From: an uncultured bacterium
GTDB taxonomy: Bacteria > Bacteroidota > Bacteroidia > Bacteroidales > CAIWKO01
Assembly (NCBI GenBank): GCA_903916135.1
Contig: CAIWVT010000539.1
Location: forward strand, 1 to 15,231
DNA length: 15,231 nucleotides
Reading direction: 5' to 3'
Shown here: one piece after another, positions 1 through 6,844 of the stretch
Layout: every line of letters begins with the position of its first letter
Numbering within the stretch: the stretch's first letter is position 1
Translations under genes and position numbers: made by a program
The notes under the pieces: generated by a model
What the model was told of the DNA's origin: nothing
Database searches by the model: none
The model's input: only the letters and a program-made list of their open reading frames with translations

Positions 1-89
1 AAAATTTATTTTAGATAAAATGATAAGAACCAAATGACATGATAAATGACAATGCCTTTTATTGTTAAGCTTGTAATTGCTGATGTAAT

Positions 90-3000
90 TTACGCCTCCT
101 CTTCCACATCATCCGAGTCTGTAATTTCAATATTTTCTCCAATAAGCTCTGCCACCGGAGTGCCTAAAAAATATCGTTCAATGAAATCCCAACGTTCGGG
201 AGTTGATAATGGCTGCAAGAAAAAATACTCCATGATTGCCATCGAGGTTTGTTGTCGGCGGTCAATCTCTCTGACAATATCATTTGAGTATGTGCCATTG
301 GCTAATTGTTTCAATTTTAAAGGGTCGTTCACGCGAATAAAGATGCCGGGTTTTTCTCCTCCTGATATTTCATAGCTACCTAAATCAAAAGCTTCGAGGA
401 TGTATGCCAATTTGATGATGCCTATGTTAAGATGCTTTTCATCAATGGCGGGCAAAAACATAGTGCTTGAACGAAAACCTGCACCCATTTTGCCAAAGAG
501 ACGATCAAATCTATTGCGTATTTCCGTTTTGATTTGTCGAAATGGACGGTCGAAGATACGAAATTTGTATCCCATGCCTGCTCTTTTTTGCTGTATGAAA
601 CAATCGGGTTTCTCAAAACCATGTTGTTTGGAATGGGTGTCGTATATGCTGGAATACATCGAAATAATCATATCGGAAATGCGTTTGGCTGCTTTCGCTG
701 TAATCCCGTCTTTTTGCAACACTTTTGCAAAAGTCTTTTTGTCAAAATACGAATCTCCAAAGGAACTTAAAGCTCTCTCCACCACACCAAATCGTTCAAG
801 CAAGTTTTTAAATGTTGTTGTAGCATCCTCGTTGAAGTTGAAAATGATTCTTATCTGCGGACTTATATTGAAGCCATCTTGTTGAAAAAGCGATTTGTCA
901 AAATATCCCTTCTTGATGAGATTGAAATTTTTATCAGCATGAAACTTTCTCCAAATTTTGTCCAATTCAATAGCATACACATATTGTTGTTTTGCTTCCG
1001 TTTTGGCATGAGGTATTTTGGAGGCAAAGTTGGCGTATTTCTTCAGGAATTTGGTGTTTTCATCGAAGTTTACGCGCGCAAAAACAGTGGTGAACAAAGT
1101 TCTTGGCTTCGCAAGCATGACATTAAATCGGTATTTTTTCAACAAATCTTTTTCTAATAATAGCAGCGAACTCTTTGCCTTTTGTTCGATGTCCACATTT
1201 TCATAATTAAATATATGTTGAAAATCTTCTACCGAAACCATGAAGTTTTTCTTCTTCTTTATTTCTTGAATACGCGAGATTTTCTTCAACACTGAGTGAA
1301 GCTGATATTGTTTGATGGACGACATGCTGTATAGAATACGTGTAAATTTTAGATCTTTGATATCATAATCCATCATCGCAGTGCCAACAATGTCGGTTTT
1401 GCGGGCTGCCCTTCCAATTTCCTGAACATAATCAGCCAAGTGACCTGAAGGAGCATGATGATATATCAAAGTGATGTCATCAATGTCAACACCCATCCCA
1501 AATGCTTTGGTGGCAACCATCACATTCGTTTTGTTGTCCTTAAAATTAAAATACGATTGGTTTTTGCCATCTTTGTCCAAGCCGCCGAAATAGCATGCCG
1601 TGTTCGGTTTGGTGTTTGCATCAAGTTTGTCCATGATGTAGGATAATTGATTCGTCCATGGGCAATAGACTATGGTTTTTTGTTCGCTTTTGACAAACTC
1701 GCCTATTCTTATGACGGTTTGATCAATCTTTTCTTTTTCATGATAGGTTTCTGTGACGAATGGGCTGATGGCGAATTCAATATTTGTTCGTTTCACCATG
1801 CCAATATACATGATAGCATTTTGCATAGAAAGACTGTCCAATGTGTCGAAAACCATATCGTTGGGACCGCCATAAACGGCAGTAGCGGTTAGGGCTAAGA
1901 CAGGGAATCTGTAGGTTTCGTTATACTTGCGTAAGTTTTTGATATAATAGCCCAAATACCAATAATCCACCCGAAAATCTCTGCCCCATGTGGTTACCAA
2001 ATGGGCTTCATCAATCACCAACAAACCCAAATCGCGCTTGCCGATGAACATCCCCAATTGATAAGACAACAGCAACTCAGGCGACAGATAGAGCATATCA
2101 ATTTCGCCATTATGAATTTGGTCAATCACTTCTTGCCTATCTATCAGCGATAATTCGGAGTTGATGTAGGCAACTTTCTGAAAATCTCTTTCTTCTTTCA
2201 AAGCATTCACTTGATCTTTCATGAGCGCAATCAAAGGCGAAACCACCACCGTAACCGCATTGTGGTGTTTCGCCAAATAAATGGCAGGGAGCTGAAACAA
2301 CAAGGATTTGCCTGCGCCTGTGGGTGCTGTCAAGAATATATCTTTGATTAATTGTCCCGATTTGCCCTGTTCAAATTGTTGAATGATAGTTTCGGCGATG
2401 GCGCCTTGATTCAACGAAATTATGTCATTATTCACGCCCGGCTCTGCATATACATCTAAGGTGCGAAAAACACTGCTATGCCAATGGATTTTCAACAACT
2501 CATCCAATTCAGGTCTATTGGTAGTGCTTATCTGCTTATCAACCAAAATAAAATTCATAGAGATTTGGCAGGAATCCAAGAAAGCTTTCAGCTTGAGCAA
2601 TTCCGTTTTTGCTTCGTTGGATTGACGCGTCACTTCGTCAACGATAATAGTGTCGAAAGTCATGGCTTCGCTCAGTAGGACGGATAGCTTGAACTTCAAA
2701 TAGTCGTTGCTGTTGGGCAGGAATTTCAAACATTTTGTTTCATCAAAATCTGTTGTCTTGCTTAAAAATGAAAGCGAAGCATCAGCGGGCACATCAATCA
2801 GGAACAAAAATTGGATGTTCTCAGCATCTTGCAACATACCATCAATATATTGCAGAAACAGCAGTCCTGCTTGTCGGGTTGCTTTGGAATAATATTGGTG
2901 GAAGATATCATTTTCGGGGATTTCATCGCCTTGTTCAATCAGCACTTCGAAATCTTCGGCTTCCTGAATACTCTGATTCAGATAATCCTCCATAAAATTG

Positions 3001-3320
3001 TTCTCAATAATAAGTATTTTTTTAGGAATATCCACCAAGGGGTTCGTTTGGGCTAAACCTATCAAGCTTTCATACAAAACAGCCACAGGGGCTTCGGCAG
3101 TGGCAGCCGTTATATCTTTGATGAACTGTTTAGAAGCTTTTTCAATTTTGTTTAAATCAATACGGTCATGCTCCAAAACCTCTTCGAATCGGTTGATGAA
3201 GCCAAATTCGTGGGCAATGCTTTTGATTTGTGTGTTTGCAAATCCTTTGAAGGCAATGATGTCGAACGTGCCCTTAGACTCTTGAACTCTTTGCTGTAAT
3301 AGATGATGAATGGTTCCCAT
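90..3320 (-). CDS. RecQ-like superfamily 2 DNA helicase with long N-terminal extension
   Basis: Predicted ATP-dependent DNA helicase of about 1076 residues. Numbered from the ATG at 3320, Walker A is TAPTGAGKS (about 331-339, Lys338), the DEAH box is at 437-440, motif III-like ALTATA is near 475, and motif VI QEIGRAARK is at 633-641, preceded by AFGMGVDIDD. The order and the GRAAR form fit the RecQ branch of SF2. It is much longer than ordinary RecQ (about 600-730 residues). The first 300 residues match nothing I can name with confidence, although a stretch near residues 240-280 (IIVDEVTRQS, then a helix and FILVD) looks vaguely like a degenerate phosphoribosyltransferase. I see no cysteine cluster for the RecQ zinc site. 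The C-terminus is acidic. The reading frame stays open to a TTG at 3395 and an ATG at 3392, but a -7 promoter box covers those codons, so 3320 is preferred. Cellular role unknown; repair or phage defence are both possible. Confidence 0.88.
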   Translation of the reverse strand: MGTIHHLLQQRVQESKGTFDIIAFKGFANTQIKSIAHEFGFINRFEEVLEHDRIDLNKIEKASKQFIKDITAATAEAPVAVLYESLIGLAQTNPLVDIPKKILIIENNFMEDYLNQSIQEAEDFEVLIEQGDEIPENDIFHQYYSKATRQAGLLFLQYIDGMLQDAENIQFLFLIDVPADASLSFLSKTTDFDETKCLKFLPNSNDYLKFKLSVLLSEAMTFDTIIVDEVTRQSNEAKTELLKLKAFLDSCQISMNFILVDKQISTTNRPELDELLKIHWHSSVFRTLDVYAEPGVNNDIISLNQGAIAETIIQQFEQGKSGQLIKDIFLTAPTGAGKSLLFQLPAIYLAKHHNAVTVVVSPLIALMKDQVNALKEERDFQKVAYINSELSLIDRQEVIDQIHNGEIDMLYLSPELLLSYQLGMFIGKRDLGLLVIDEAHLVTTWGRDFRVDYWYLGYYIKNLRKYNETYRFPVLALTATAVYGGPNDMVFDTLDSLSMQNAIMYIGMVKRTNIEFAISPFVTETYHEKEKIDQTVIRIGEFVKSEQKTIVYCPWTNQLSYIMDKLDANTKPNTACYFGGLDKDGKNQSYFNFKDNKTNVMVATKAFGMGVDIDDITLIYHHAPSGHLADYVQEIGRAARKTDIVGTAMMDYDIKDLKFTRILYSMSSIKQYQLHSVLKKISRIQEIKKKKNFMVSVEDFQHIFNYENVDIEQKAKSSLLLLEKDLLKKYRFNVMLAKPRTLFTTVFARVNFDENTKFLKKYANFASKIPHAKTEAKQQYVYAIELDKIWRKFHADKNFNLIKKGYFDKSLFQQDGFNISPQIRIIFNFNEDATTTFKNLLERFGVVERALSSFGDSYFDKKTFAKVLQKDGITAKAAKRISDMIISMYSSIYDTHSKQHGFEKPDCFIQQKRAGMGYKFRIFDRPFRQIKTEIRNRFDRLFGKMGAGFRSSTMFLPAIDEKHLNIGIIKLAYILEAFDLGSYEISGGEKPGIFIRVNDPLKLKQLANGTYSNDIVREIDRRQQTSMAIMEYFFLQPLSTPERWDFIERYFLGTPVAELIGENIEITDSDDVEEEA

Positions 3321-3392
3321 TGTTTTGTGTAATATATGTTGAATAAAAAGGATGAAATATCGGCTATGAAATTTGATTTTTGAATTATGCAT

Positions 3393-3400
3393 CAAAAATA
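3393..3400 (-). promoter_or_regulatory. Putative -7 promoter element of the helicase gene
   Basis: Read on the minus strand this is TATTTTTG, a perfect match to the Bacteroidota -7 consensus TAnnTTTG. No convincing -33 TTTG is seen at the usual spacing. Transcription would start near 3385-3388, giving a leader of about 65 nt before the ATG at 3320. This argues against translation from the upstream TTG/ATG at 3392-3395, which overlap the box. Confidence 0.45.
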
Positions 3401-3438
3401 CAAATTATTTTTAGTTTTGGTGATGTTTTTTAATAGGA

Positions 3439-3458
3439 AATATCTTTTTTTAGATATT
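3439..3458. repeat. AT-rich inverted repeat upstream of the helicase promoter
   Basis: A perfect 7-bp inverted repeat, AATATCT and AGATATT, is separated by six T residues. It lies about 40 bp upstream of the helicase -7 box. It could be an operator half-site pair or simply a chance AT-rich hairpin; the stem is weak for a terminator. Confidence 0.3.
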
Positions 3459-3493
3459 GTGTAGATTTCGATAGCAGCAAGTGAAGAGATTCC

Positions 3494-3517
3494 CGCAGAT
3501 TTCGCAGATTGACGCGG
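3494..3517. repeat. Dispersed CGCAGATT-type intergenic repeat, copy 1
   Basis: The stretch contains CGCAGATT twice followed by GACGCGG. Its reverse complement has the same wording (ATCTGCG and CCGCGT) as the intergenic repeat at 11969-12018. Two copies in unrelated intergenic regions of one window suggest a genome-wide dispersed repeat. No coding potential. Confidence 0.6.
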
Positions 3518-3528
3518 AGGTAGGAAAA

Positions 3529-3640
3529 CCACAAAGACACAATGGCACTAAGACACAAAGGCACGAAGACACGAAGACACGAAGGCACAAAGGCACGAAG
3601 ACACAAAGACACAAAGGCACGAAGACACAAAGACACAAAT
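3529..3640. repeat. 8-bp tandem repeat array (CACAAAGA-type)
   Basis: About 14 near-identical units of 8 bp, consensus RGRCACRA (for example AGACACAA, AGGCACGA). Because 24 bp equals three units and eight codons, several frames stay open on both strands. Those frames have no independent support and I treat the array as non-coding. A degraded continuation (CACTAAGA-type words) appears around 3720 and 3765-3782. Otherwise 3641-3831 shows nothing I can identify. Confidence 0.85.
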
Positions 3641-3831
3641 ATTCAATCTTGATACTTTCCTATCCAACTGCATCACGCAGGCGGGCTCTGTGCACCTCTG
3701 AGGTTAAACAAGAAAAGATCACTAAGACTCCCAACCTCTCGACTTCCGGGCGGCAAGGGACTAAGAGCACTAAGTTTCACTAAGGATTTTAGATTTTATT
3801 TTTGTGGATTTTAAAAAAAACAGGTATTTAG

Positions 3832-4167
3832 GTCGTTGGAACTAATGTGAAGAGCGTTGGAAAGACTATGAAGAGCGTTGGAAAGACTGTGAAGAGCGTT
3901 GGAAAGACAGTGAAGGTTGTTGGAACTAATGTGAAGGTCGTTGGAACTAATGTGAAGGTCGTTGGAACTAATGTAAAAGTCGTTGGAACTAATGTGAAGG
4001 TCGTTGGAACTAATGTGAAGGTCGTTGGAACTAATGTAAAGGTCGTTGGAACTAATGTGAAGAGCATTGGAAAGACAATGAACAGCGTTGGAAAGACAGT
4101 AAAGGTCATTGGAACTAATGTATAGGTCGTTGGAAAGGCAGTAAATTGTGTTGGAAAGACTGTAGTT
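3832..4167. repeat. 21-bp tandem repeat array, 16 units in two subtypes
   Basis: Sixteen contiguous 21-bp units share a GTTGGAA core. Subtype A is GTCGTTGGAACTAATGTGAA plus G; subtype B begins AGCGTTGGAAAGAC. The order is one A, three B, seven A, two B, one A, then two diverged B-like units. The plus strand stays open from a GTG at 3847 to the TAG at 4123-4125, giving a VKVVGTN-type heptapeptide repeat, and the minus strand is also open. However, in-frame stop codons occur at 3829-3831 and 4123-4125 while the repeat continues past the latter, and no non-repeat coding flank exists. I therefore call it a repeat, not a gene. A degenerate GGTTGGAAGGAAT near 4211 may be a further remnant. Confidence 0.9.
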
Positions 4168-4440
4168 ATAATTAAAGATAAGGTGAGAGATGTTAGATGA
4201 ACTGTTTAGGGGGTTGGAAGGAATATAATATAGATTAAAAAATGGAAGAAGGAAGTTAAAAGGGAAATATAGAAGATAAAAGTGGAAAGATGTGAGATTG
4301 GAAGGAAGTAGTAGAGCTTTGATGGGTTGATGAATAATGGTTTTATTATGGTTTGTAAAAATGGAAATAAGTTAGTGGGGTTGTTAGGTTGGGGTTTTGG
4401 TGTGTTTTGTTAATAAAATGGTGGAATTGTTGATAAATAT
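4168..4440. other. Gene-free, C-depleted G-rich tract
   Basis: Between the 21-bp array and the next gene the plus strand has very few C residues over about 270 bases (I can point to those near 4202 and 4317) while G is frequent, including GGGG runs around 4377-4380 and 4391-4394. I find no ORF with support, no RNA gene and no clear promoter. It may be a decayed extension of the GTTGGAA array, which is itself C-poor. The GG/GGGG runs at 4377-4400 could at most form a two-tier G-quadruplex. Confidence 0.6.
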
Positions 4441-4532
4441 TATATTTTTTTTACTGTAGGTATCGTGGAAATGTCGAAATTTGCATTTTTAAATCAAATA
4501 AAGGGATTATAAACAATTTAAAACAAGTTATT

Positions 4533-5477
4533 ATGAACACGTATAAGGAAAACAAGATGACAATGTATTTGGCGCTTTTAGCGTGGTATAATTTGCATCA
4601 CACGGAAGCTGATGCTATTTATAAGTTTAAACAAGTTTTGCTTCTGATTATGACAGATGTGACTATTATAGGCGATTTGCGGGCGTTGCAGGAAGCGATA
4701 ATAACGGGGGCGGCGAAAGAGAAAAAGGAGACACGGGATTTGTTGGAAGTTGCAGCTATGCAAGTTGTTGTGCGGGTTCGTTCGTGGGCTACGCATGAGC
4801 ATAATACGGAATTGAAGTCATCGGTTGAATTTACGATGTCGGATTTGCGGAACGCAGCCGATACGGTTTTGAAGGATAGGGCTACGGTGATTTTGGAAAT
4901 TGGTCAAGCCAATATTGAAGCTATGGACGAAGAATTGGGTTTGACAGAAGCTATGTTGACGAATTTGGAAACATTGACAGCAAAATATTTTGGGCTGATT
5001 CCGATGCCCCGGTTGAAGATTACGGAGCGGAAGACGCATAGGGAGGATATGGATTTGGCGTTTAAACGGGTGGATTTGAATTTGGCGGTGTTGGATGATA
5101 CGATTGCTATTATTCGTTATGATAACCCAAGTTTGTGGGATTCATATAATTCGATACGAATGATTATAGATTTGAAGGGCAAGAGTAAAGGTAAGGAAAT
5201 TAAAACGGGTATGGAGGGTATGATTTTGGACGGCGGCGACGAGAGCGCTTTGCATAATGCTAAGATTAGTTCGGATAAGACGGATAAGGTTGAACATTCG
5301 GATGAGGAGGGTTATTATAAAATGGCTTTGCCCACGGGAGCAAACAGGATAACGGTTGTGTTGGAGAATTATACTACGTTTACGGAGGATGTGATTATAG
5401 AGGAGGGAGTTATGCTGGAAAATGATATAGATTTGGAGAAGCCGGAAACGGAGGAGGATGTGCCGCCGGTGGCTTGA
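4533..5477 (+). CDS. Uncharacterised helical protein with C-terminal carboxypeptidase-regulatory-like domain
   Basis: Protein of 314 residues that I do not recognise by name. Residues about 12-200 look mostly helical (leucine/alanine-rich amphipathic stretches with charged residues), with no signal peptide or membrane segment. Residues about 222-301 read as a small beta-sandwich: KTGMEGMILDGG, then DEEGYYKMALPTGA and NRITVVLENYTTF. This order is typical of CarboxypepD_reg/CnaB-like domains (an extension of a template, D/E-G-x-Y/F, then V-x-x-x-GY/NY). The tail is acidic and proline-rich. The start at 4533 follows an A-rich leader without a Shine-Dalgarno; ATGs at codons 9 and 11 are alternatives. 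The coding strand uses G far more than C (TTG, GGG, CGG codons), unlike the R-M genes downstream. It stands alone, directly after the 21-bp array. Function unknown. Confidence 0.8.
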   Translation: MNTYKENKMTMYLALLAWYNLHHTEADAIYKFKQVLLLIMTDVTIIGDLRALQEAIITGAAKEKKETRDLLEVAAMQVVVRVRSWATHEHNTELKSSVEFTMSDLRNAADTVLKDRATVILEIGQANIEAMDEELGLTEAMLTNLETLTAKYFGLIPMPRLKITERKTHREDMDLAFKRVDLNLAVLDDTIAIIRYDNPSLWDSYNSIRMIIDLKGKSKGKEIKTGMEGMILDGGDESALHNAKISSDKTDKVEHSDEEGYYKMALPTGANRITVVLENYTTFTEDVIIEEGVMLENDIDLEKPETEEDVPPVA

Positions 5478-5480
5478 GGT

Positions 5481-5508
5481 GAAAGTTGAAAGTTGAAAGT
5501 TGAAAGGT
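5481..5508. repeat. Short 7-bp tandem repeat (GAAAGTT) x4
   Basis: Three exact GAAAGTT units and a fourth variant GAAAGGT directly follow the stop codon at 5477. They are followed by three copies of TAGGCTTT-like words (5513-5545). No coding role is seen; probably slippage-prone intergenic sequence. Confidence 0.75.
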
Positions 5509-5550
5509 GAGTTAGGCTTTAGGCTTTTAGACTATTAGGCTTTTTGACCC

Positions 5551-5580
5551 GCCTGACTGACGCCAGTTGGGCAGGCTTTT
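5551..5580 (+). terminator. Candidate intrinsic terminator after the 4533-5477 gene
   Basis: GCCTG (5551-5555) pairs with CAGGC (5572-5576), and inside it ACTG (5556-5559) pairs with CAGT (5564-5567), leaving a one-sided TGGG bulge. The stem is followed by TTTT. The position 75-100 bp after a stop codon fits a terminator, but the bulge and short U-run make it weak. Confidence 0.35.
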
Positions 5581-5597
5581 AGGTGGTTTTGATTTTT

Positions 5598-5631
5598 TTT
5601 GTGCGAATTGGGATTTATTTGCGTATCTTTG
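5598..5631 (+). promoter_or_regulatory. Bacteroidota-type promoter (TTTG / TATCTTTG)
   Basis: TTTG at 5598-5601 and TATCTTTG at 5624-5631 match the -33 and -7 consensus (TTTG, TAnnTTTG) with 22 bp between them, within the reported range. Transcription would begin near 5637 and run through a 35-codon ORF (5650-5757) toward the R-M genes. Confidence 0.5.
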
Positions 5632-5649
5632 TACCTATATTTATAAAGC

Positions 5650-5757
5650 ATGAAAATGAAGAAAGTTGGGCAAAGTTTGCGAATTGGATGGCTTGGCGGA
5701 ATAGATATAGTGGATATTGCACCAATGGTGCAACATAAACGTTATATGCAACTCTAA
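5650..5757 (+). CDS. Possible 35-residue small ORF or truncated gene remnant
   Basis: An ATG 13 bases after the predicted transcription start opens a 35-codon frame beginning MKMKKVGQSLRIGWLGG and ending HKRYMQL, TAA at 5755-5757. The last third runs across a perfect palindrome (5717-5733) and an AACGTTA word. The natural end of the frame may therefore have been replaced by the element boundary. I recognise no family. It could be a leader peptide, a small independent gene, or the 5' stub of a gene broken by insertion. The only support is the promoter and start placement. Confidence 0.25.
   Translation: MKMKKVGQSLRIGWLGGIDIVDIAPMVQHKRYMQL
5717..5733. promoter_or_regulatory. Perfect palindrome TTGCACCA-A-TGGTGCAA
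   Basis: Two 8-bp arms flank a single central A, a classic dimeric-regulator operator shape. It is 74 bp upstream of the nuclease -7 box and immediately 5' of the AACGTTA word at 5738-5744. It could be an operator or the stem of a recombination-site-like palindrome. Confidence 0.4.
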
Positions 5758-5806
5758 GAAAGCTGCGCAACTTTTGAATATTAACATTAACCGACCAAAT
5801 AAATAT

Positions 5807-5814
5807 TATCTTTG
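5807..5814 (+). promoter_or_regulatory. -7 promoter element of the nuclease gene
   Basis: TATCTTTG matches TAnnTTTG and lies 22 bp before the ATG at 5837. The surrounding 12-mer TATTATCTTTGC is identical to that of the methyltransferase promoter near 6820. No -33 box at good spacing is seen. Confidence 0.5.
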
Positions 5815-5836
5815 CAATAAATACTCTCAATAGATT

Positions 5837-6793
5837 ATGAACATATTTCAAAAACTTGAAAAATTTGTTTTCGACGTTTTCAAAACGACTTTGGAAATAT
5901 TCCTTGAAGCACTGAAATTAAGCCCGAATGCACAAGGATATGTGAGTGGCTCAATCAGCGAACTTCTTTTAAAGAAAAATTTACAGGAATTGGGATTTGA
6001 TGTAAAACGGATTCGGGAAAAATGGGAAGGAAAAAAACACCCACAACATCACGGCGACTTTTATTTTCGTAAAAATTCAGAAAGTCCTTGGTTTGTTCTG
6101 GAATCAAAAGGAGTAAAATCAAACACCGAACATTGGAACAAACTTTATAATTATCCAAAACTTAAAAAAGTTCTCTTTGATTATCAGGAAATAATTAATT
6201 GGATTGAAAAAGACAAGGACGTTGAACCACAAATTGAAAAATGGATTTCAGAAAATCTTCCTGAAATGATTAATTCTCCAACTCTTTATTCGTATGAAGA
6301 AATTCAGGGTTATTTAAATAATCCTCCAAAAAGAGAAACAGATAAACTTAATGCAATGAAAGAACTTGCTACATTTAACAGGGATGAAATAGATGAAATG
6401 ATTAAGAATAAACTGATGTATTTGATGAGCAAAATTAGGGTTCTTGATACTCACTTTGTATCAGGTGCAGGAGGAGGAGAAAGAACACAAGCTACTCCAA
6501 GGAAAGATGAATTCAACTTAATTTCAGTTGATATTTTCCTTAGATATAATGAGCATAAATTTTTATTCGCAAACCCGAAGCACCTTGATTCATCGGGCAA
6601 AGATGTAAATCACTTACAACAGAATTATATTATGGGTTTTGTTTTTCCACAAACTGACGGTTCATGTCACCTTGACTTAACTGATGAATGGAATGAGAAT
6701 TTTAATGAACTTTGTGAAACGCTTGATGCTGCTGATGCAGTGAAAGAAAATGATATGCAAGTTGACAACAGAAATGTAATTGTTGAAAACTAA
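5837..6793 (+). CDS. PD-(D/E)XK restriction endonuclease of a compact R-M system
   Basis: Protein of 318 residues, predicted to cleave DNA not protected by the partner methyltransferase. The visible fold signature is a helix with Glu42 (GSISELLLKKNLQELGF), then HHGDFYF with Asp74, then FVLESKG with Glu89 and Lys91. This is the E...D...ExK arrangement of PD-(D/E)XK nucleases, here with ExK in a strand. No helicase or ATPase motifs are present, so it is not a type I HsdR translocase. The C-terminal half (from about 190) has no motif I can name and may hold specificity or dimer contacts. It has its own -7 box and lies 51 bp upstream of the methyltransferase start, same strand. AT-rich codon use differs from the gene at 4533-5477, consistent with acquisition by transfer. 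Start 5837 is the first in-frame ATG after the promoter. Confidence 0.75.
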   Translation: MNIFQKLEKFVFDVFKTTLEIFLEALKLSPNAQGYVSGSISELLLKKNLQELGFDVKRIREKWEGKKHPQHHGDFYFRKNSESPWFVLESKGVKSNTEHWNKLYNYPKLKKVLFDYQEIINWIEKDKDVEPQIEKWISENLPEMINSPTLYSYEEIQGYLNNPPKRETDKLNAMKELATFNRDEIDEMIKNKLMYLMSKIRVLDTHFVSGAGGGERTQATPRKDEFNLISVDIFLRYNEHKFLFANPKHLDSSGKDVNHLQQNYIMGFVFPQTDGSCHLDLTDEWNENFNELCETLDAADAVKENDMQVDNRNVIVEN

Positions 6794-6805
6794 ATTTACT
6801 GTTTT

Positions 6806-6838
6806 ACACAAATGTGTATTATCTTTGCCACAAATGTG
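6806..6838 (+). promoter_or_regulatory. Methyltransferase promoter flanked by twin operator-like sites
   Basis: A -7 box TATCTTTG (6820-6827) lies between two copies of CACAAATGTG (6807-6816 and 6829-6838), offset by exactly 22 bp, about two helical turns. Each copy has dyad symmetry CACA-AA-TGTG, and the first extends to ACACA-AA-TGTGT-like arms. A protein bound to both would cover the polymerase site, so autorepression of the methyltransferase or control by a trans-acting regulator is likely. No separate controller gene is visible nearby. Confidence 0.55.
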
Positions 6839-6844
6839 CAAACT

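Noticed and set aside
1..89. Possible feature at the left edge downstream of the helicase
   Set aside because: Short AT-rich sequence with no hairpin plus U-run that I could identify on the minus strand and no gene start.
3430..3783. Open frames on both strands rich in LCLRAFV- or HKGTKTQR-type repeats
   Set aside because: They are the translation of the 8-bp tandem array, which stays open in several frames because 24 bp is a multiple of both 8 and 3. No start signal, homology or non-repeat sequence supports them.
3828..4109. Minus-strand frame of FTLVPTT heptads
   Set aside because: It is the complement of the 21-bp array and begins and ends within the repeat; no promoter or non-repeat domain.
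3832..4167. CRISPR array
   Set aside because: The 21-bp units are contiguous with no unique spacers, and no cas genes are present.
4377..4400. G-quadruplex
   Set aside because: Only two GGGG runs; the other runs are GG, so at best a weak two-tier structure. Mentioned only as part of the C-poor tract.
6812..6844. Upstream ATG start for the methyltransferase
   Set aside because: It lies inside the first operator-like copy and upstream of the -7 box, so a transcript from that promoter would not contain it.
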